In this document: positions 59,753 through 64,000 of the stretch, piece by piece
Numbering within the stretch: position 1 is the stretch's first letter
Layout: the number at the start of each line of letters is the position of its first letter
Origin: Nemertoderma westbladi
Taxonomy: Eukaryota; Xenacoelomorpha; Nemertodermatida; Nemertodermatidae
Assembly: GCA_032718475.1 (NCBI GenBank)
Contig: JAUCBJ010000602.1
Span: 1 to 64,000 of the forward strand
DNA: 64,000 bases
Reading direction: 5' to 3'
Made by a program: the position numbers and the translations under genes
Notes under the pieces: model-generated
Seen by the model: only the letters and a program-made list of their open reading frames with translations
What the model was told of the DNA's origin: nothing
The model's database searches: none

Positions 59753-59893
59753 TACATCATTGTGTGCAAAGTAGCACTTTGCAGCGTTATGACCCGAGTT
59801 TATTTATGTACCGAGCGAGCGCAGCGAGGGAGGTTCACATAAATAAACAAGGGTCTTTAACGCTGAAAAGTGACCTTCGCACACAATGATGTA
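59753..59893. mobile_element. Small palindromic MITE-like element
   Basis: The terminal inverted repeat CATCATTGTGTGC starts at 59755, with its complement GCACACAATGATG ending at 59891, flanked by TA on both sides (59753-59754 and 59892-59893). The inverted repeats extend inward imperfectly (CTTTGCAGCGTTA against TAACGCTGAAAAG). The centre folds as well: GTTTATTTATGT (about 59799) pairs with CACATAAATAAAC (about 59836) around GAGCGAGCGCAGCGAGGGA. No coding capacity. A TA target duplication fits mariner-like or related DNA transposons. Confidence 0.78.
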
Positions 59894-59898
59894 TGTAA

Positions 59899-60485
59899 TT
59901 TTGTTACATTATGTCAACTTATCAGCGTTCGGTATGTGAAGAAAGGATTTTATGGAAACTCATTTATACATTTTAATAATGTACTATATCGATCGAATAG
60001 GCCTATAAGTGAAATTTATTAACAGGTACACAGTGCAGTATTAATTATATATTTAAATCTAATTAAAGTTATTGGAAGTTTTCTCCTGCATGGATGTGAT
60101 AAATCATTAATCCAGCTTGACTATAATTGACTGAAGCAAACTTATTCACCGTCTGTGTCCGTTCAGTTTTACTGAACACTGTCGGCATTTCCTTAGGTCA
60201 TTTTCTCTAAAGTGTTTATATTGGGTGTTTCGGCATAATGGAATAGGTACAGTATACACGTTAAACAATTATTTACATACAGAAGCTAGTCCCGTCACTG
60301 CAAACTGGATAATAAAGCAGCACTGATTAATATAAATGGAAATAATACATTCTGGAATACGGTAATTTAAGTTGTTTCCTTGCAGCGTTCCGTCCTATAG
60401 GCCGCAACGCTGCAAAGTAGTACTTTGCAGCGTTACGAGTTTAGTTCACCAGAACGCTGTTAAGTTGACATAATGTAACAAAAAA
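59899..60485. mobile_element. MITE-like element of about 0.59 kb
   Basis: The inverted ends are TTTTGTTACATTATGTCAAC (from 59899) and the complement GTTGACATAATGTAACAAAA (ending 60484). The match extends inward through CAGCGTT(C). The interior is non-coding. Its right part contains GCAAAGTAGTACTTTGCAGC (60411-60430), almost the same as a block in the adjacent 59753-59893 element, so the two are related. A target duplication is unclear because the flanks are A/T runs. Confidence 0.7.
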
Positions 60486-61150
60486 TTATTAGTATTTTAG
60501 AATTGTAATAAATGTGATCAATCAGGGTTTTGGACATTAATTAATTATTGTTCGAAGGAGTTGATTATAGAATTTGTAAGTATTGAAAAGGGTTTGTTTG
60601 ATATTTGATATGTAGGTCTACATTGAACAGAAAATTATAAAGATTTTATATGATTATATAATGAATATTATTATATAGAAAACTCGATTTTCTAGAAATT
60701 ATTTAGTTTCCAGGAATCCGGACCATAGTATGTCATTTCGGGACGTATGTCGCCAATTAATATGGGTTTTATATTTTTCGATTTTTTTAGTTGAGAGATA
60801 GATTAACTTAGCATAAATATCGTCCATCGAAGCTTCTTCCATAGTGAAATACGGGCATTACTATACCTTGGGTACCCATAGTTTGACCAATTTTTTTAAT
60901 ATGGAAAATGCGGTTATCACGACGTATCTTTTTCTAGAACAAGTATTTGACCTTCTGACAGTTCTAGAACAAAAATATTTATCAAAATTGATAACTAAAA
61001 AAAATAACACGTATTCTATAACATTTATAAAAAAAATTAGCAAAAACTAGCTAGTATATAAAATCAATATCATGGGATGGAATTTGAAATTTAATTCATC
61101 ATTACTTATTTTATTGACAAAAAAGTGTTATTTTTTTGTCAAACCTGTAA
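60486..61150. other. AT-rich intergenic DNA
   Basis: No gene is recognised. TTCTAGAAC words at about 60933 and 60960 resemble those in the inverted repeat at 61675-62275, so an older relative may be present. A short overlapping pair of frames (60844-61050) is not convincing. Confidence 0.45.
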
Positions 61151-61250
61151 ACGACTTTGACAAAAAAGTGACTTACTATACAACAAATAAAGCTAGCTAA
61201 ACGACTTTGACAAAAAAGTGACTTACTATACAACAAATAAAGCTAGCTAC
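61151..61250 (+). repeat. 50-bp tandem duplication
   Basis: 61151-61200 and 61201-61250 are two copies starting ACGACTTTGACAAAAAAGTG that match at 49 of 50 bases; only the last base differs. They are preceded by a small inverted pair, TTGACAAAAAAGTG and TTTTTTTGTCAA. They look like a recent simple duplication in intergenic DNA. Confidence 0.95.
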
Positions 61251-61674
61251 CATGGTTACAATTCACAACCAATTTGTTTAGAACTTATTGCAGAGTTGTT
61301 GTCAGCAGATGATCCCGTAAGACAGCGACAGTAATGTAGAGAGGCCTTGCATACGTGGATGGTAGTTAGGTATAGTAAATCTGGAACCGATTTTAAAAAT
61401 TGAGACTGATAATATGAGGAGAGTTCTAGAAATTCACATTTGTTGCAATTCCTTCAATGATCAAATGTCCCTTTCATATTCAAGCAACTGAAATTTATGG
61501 TAGCTATATTTTAGATAAACATAGCTATTATTTTCGGCACTACTGGTTCCGTTCTCCTACTTTACCCTATAAATTTTTTATCGTAGCATTTGTTAATTTT
61601 TATATATAATTTCATTTTTTTATACTGTAGTTCCTTTTGAAAAAATATTATTCTAGAAAGAATACCGTTTTGAC

Positions 61675-62275
61675 TAGAGTTCCTTATAGCACTACATTTT
61701 TAAAACATATATCATTGTTACTATGGCAACGTTAAAGAGTTGTAGAACAAATGAAACGTATTATATACTATTCTAGAACATAAATAAAAAAAATATATTA
61801 CGTTCTATAACATATTGCTAGTTTTTATTAATTTAAAAATTGCTAGTAAATTAAATATAATTGTATTTAAATGAATTTCTGAATACATGTAAATGAATAT
61901 TGAAAATTGGTATATTTGTAACATATACCAGTAGCTAGTTTTTTTTTAATTAAAATACAGTAGCTACCGGTAGTAGATTAAAAAAATTTATTTTTAAGTA
62001 AATTTCAAAATACATTTAAATTAATATTGAAAATTTCCAAACTACAGTACCAAACATTAATAAAAAAAGTTTTTTATATTTTTTTAAAATTTCTAGCTAT
62101 TTTAAAATTGAAAAATAACTAGCTACTGTATATGTTCTAGAACGCTATATTTTTAATTTTATTTATGTTCTAGAATAGTGTATAATATTTATATTGTGTT
62201 CTAGAACTCTACAATGTTGCCATGGTATCCATGATTTATGGAATAAAAATGTAGTGCTACACGGATACGGAACTG
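61675..62275. mobile_element. Long imperfect inverted repeat (about 600 bp)
   Basis: The left arm (about 61675-61830) and the complement of the right arm (about 62115-62275) align: AGTTCC, TAGCACTACATTTTT, ATGGCAAC, a Cys-less AT-rich part, and ACTATTCTAGAACATAAATA occur in the same order. The loop is AT-rich and non-coding. It may be a fold-back transposon or a hairpin-forming non-coding element. The arms differ by substitutions and small indels, so it is not recent. Confidence 0.75.
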
Positions 62276-64000
62276 TTACCTTAGTTTTAATATTGTCTGC
62301 GTCAAAAGAGTCAGTCCCCCAATCTTCGACCCATCTCGGCGAATTCATATTTCGTCTTAATGTTAAATTAAAAATTAAGGGAAATGAGCGGGTTACAATT
62401 GCACATACTGTAATTCTAACCAAAACAATAAATTAAAGACAATAGAAAAGGTTACAGTTGTATTTTTAGGAGTTATCAGCGGAGCGGCATAAAACTAAAA
62501 AAAAGTAAAATTGTTATTCGGCCGTTAGGCCAGGGATTACGAGCAAAGTTTGACAACTTATTTCCAGTGCGGTACCTCTCGAACTATACTCCCCAATGGA
62601 AAAGCCAGTACTCATTTAGCTATCATTTAAGGATGCAAACAAAAATGCTAATTGTTACACCCGCTTTTTATTCCGTCGAAAGTCCCCTTATCTGTAGCTG
62701 GGAAATAAATATGAGAAATAGAGCTATAACATTTACGCTGTTACCTACTATATAAATACATAATTTCATAAATTTATTGCTTTACTGTAGAAAGGCCATA
62801 TATGAAAGCATTTAAAATGACTGAAATAGTAGACATAAAATAAGATTACTGAAATAATGTCTACCATAAGTCATATTCGTTGTATAGGAACAAAATAGAA
62901 GTGATAAAAATATATATGCATAGTTATTTCCCCCTCAAAATACCACGCCCCATTTTTAATCAACTCCCCCCAAACAAAACCCTTTTAGAAATGTTTGAAG
63001 CTTCAGCAATAAATTACTCGTTGGTGAATGAAGGTAATGGGGAATAACACACTTATTACACTATTATTGAGTTATTTTCCCGGTTATTTAACCCGCGGGT
63101 AGGAAACAACCCGAGGGCGAAGCCCGAGGGTGTTCTTGCCCAAGGGTAGTAAGTAAGTAAGTAAGTAGGCCCAAGTAATAAATATAGATAGTTTAATAAT
63201 TAGTTTTCAATCTTTAGCTACACGAGCGTTTAAAAAACGTTGTTCAAAATTGCACCTACAACACCGAAAGTTATTCTTCAACCTTAGTCGCTTGTTTGCA
63301 CTGCTGTACATGCAAGGATTTCAAAAATATAAAAACTTTCAATTGGGTTGAGAAATAGCTGTGCACTGTCGACCACACCAAAAACCGCTATAAACGTTTT
63401 ATTAAGCGAAAGGAGCAGGTTATGTTGGCAAGTTATTATAATCAAATCAACAAACGACAGCGAACAGCGCAGGACCCAGTTACATTGTTGTTCGAAATAC
63501 GGGTTGTCGGCAGTCGCCGTAGCGTTTGCACCCTTCGAACGCCCCCATCTCAGCTATTTCGGATCGAAATTCAGATTTTGGAACCTTAAAATCGCCACAA
63601 CGTAAAATTTGAGGCACATAAATATCCGAGGTACAAAAAACCGTAGGTGGCAGCCTAGAAATACCAACTGTCGGTATCGGTAGGCCTTCATACCCACGTG
63701 TTGCTATTATTACTAGACTTTATTACGTGAAGACACTTGCAGCACGTCACCACAATAATGAAGACGCAAGGTGTCACCTTTACAGGCACTTACTTACAGC
63801 ACTGCGCTCTGCGCTCATCCTGTTGAGTAGATTTTCAACGGATGTTTAATTAAAATATATCTATGGATTTACTTTAGTTGTTCATTGTTAAAAACTTCCC
63901 ACACCTAGGTAGCAGCAAGCCTGTGTCATATCCGTTGTGATAAGCGCAGTGCGTTGGCGGATTCACTTATTCTAGGAGGTTGTTGTTTCCTGCTTATTTT
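62276..64000. other. Intergenic DNA, no gene recognised
   Basis: The stretch holds a Pro/Gly-codon-like GC block CCCGAGGGCGAAGCCCGAGG (63110-63129) that looks like part of a degenerate element, and an (AGTA)n microsatellite (about 63147-63168). The 63340-63960 part is less AT-rich and could be promoter or first-exon sequence of a neighbouring gene, but I see no supported exon. Confidence 0.4.

Noticed and set aside
62163-63605. Small frames on both strands near the right end
   Set aside because: They are short, without domains or splice support. Some overlap the inverted repeat.

Overview
The window is animal nuclear DNA, probably from an invertebrate. It has GT-AG introns, tRNA-derived SINEs, a truncated non-LTR retrotransposon and small inverted-repeat elements. 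I cannot name the species. Its main content is the 3' part of a Dishevelled (Wnt/planar-polarity adaptor) gene on the + strand, about 12.9 to 43.8 kb, interrupted by very large minisatellites. The 5' part, which should encode the DIX domain, lies left of the window. Exons found by translation and splice phase encode the Ser-rich/basic linker (12938-13086), the PDZ domain (14688-14820 plus one of two alternative exons, 15815-16023 or 16578-16789), the DEP domain (22322-22474, 22610-22741, 29721-29885) and the C-terminal tail (33054-33161, 33260-33436, 43487-43740).

A second, unidentified gene runs convergently on the - strand (57167 down to 53509). It has a Pro-rich motif and a coding 18-bp repeat (NETSYP/NETAYP). 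The space between the two genes (43.8-53.5 kb) is almost all tandem repeat. From 57.9 kb to the end there is a 32-bp minisatellite, three palindromic elements and AT-rich DNA in which I see no convincing gene.

About twelve tandem arrays fill roughly two thirds of the window: 48 bp (1-12960), 37 bp (13684-14690), 21 bp (15052-15790), a 25+41-bp composite (17459-22137), 47 bp (22772-29617), 39 bp (29855-32859), 51 bp (33408-43394), 42/40 bp (44683-50362), 33 bp (51262-52582), 17 bp (52575-53200), 18 bp coding (54905-55550) and 32 bp (57870-59695). The main discovery is where four of the Dishevelled intron arrays sit. Their repeat unit is a copy of the neighbouring exon-intron junction, so each unit carries a copy of that exon's real splice site. 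The 48- and 37-bp arrays copy a 3' acceptor plus the exon start. The 39- and 51-bp arrays copy the exon end plus a 5' donor. The gene therefore has hundreds of near-identical splice sites beside single real exons, and the 48-bp array keeps the exon's reading frame.

A second finding is a pair of PDZ exons that the reading phase makes strictly mutually exclusive: skipping both or including both gives an early stop. All long continuous reading frames inside the arrays were treated as repeat artefacts unless stated.
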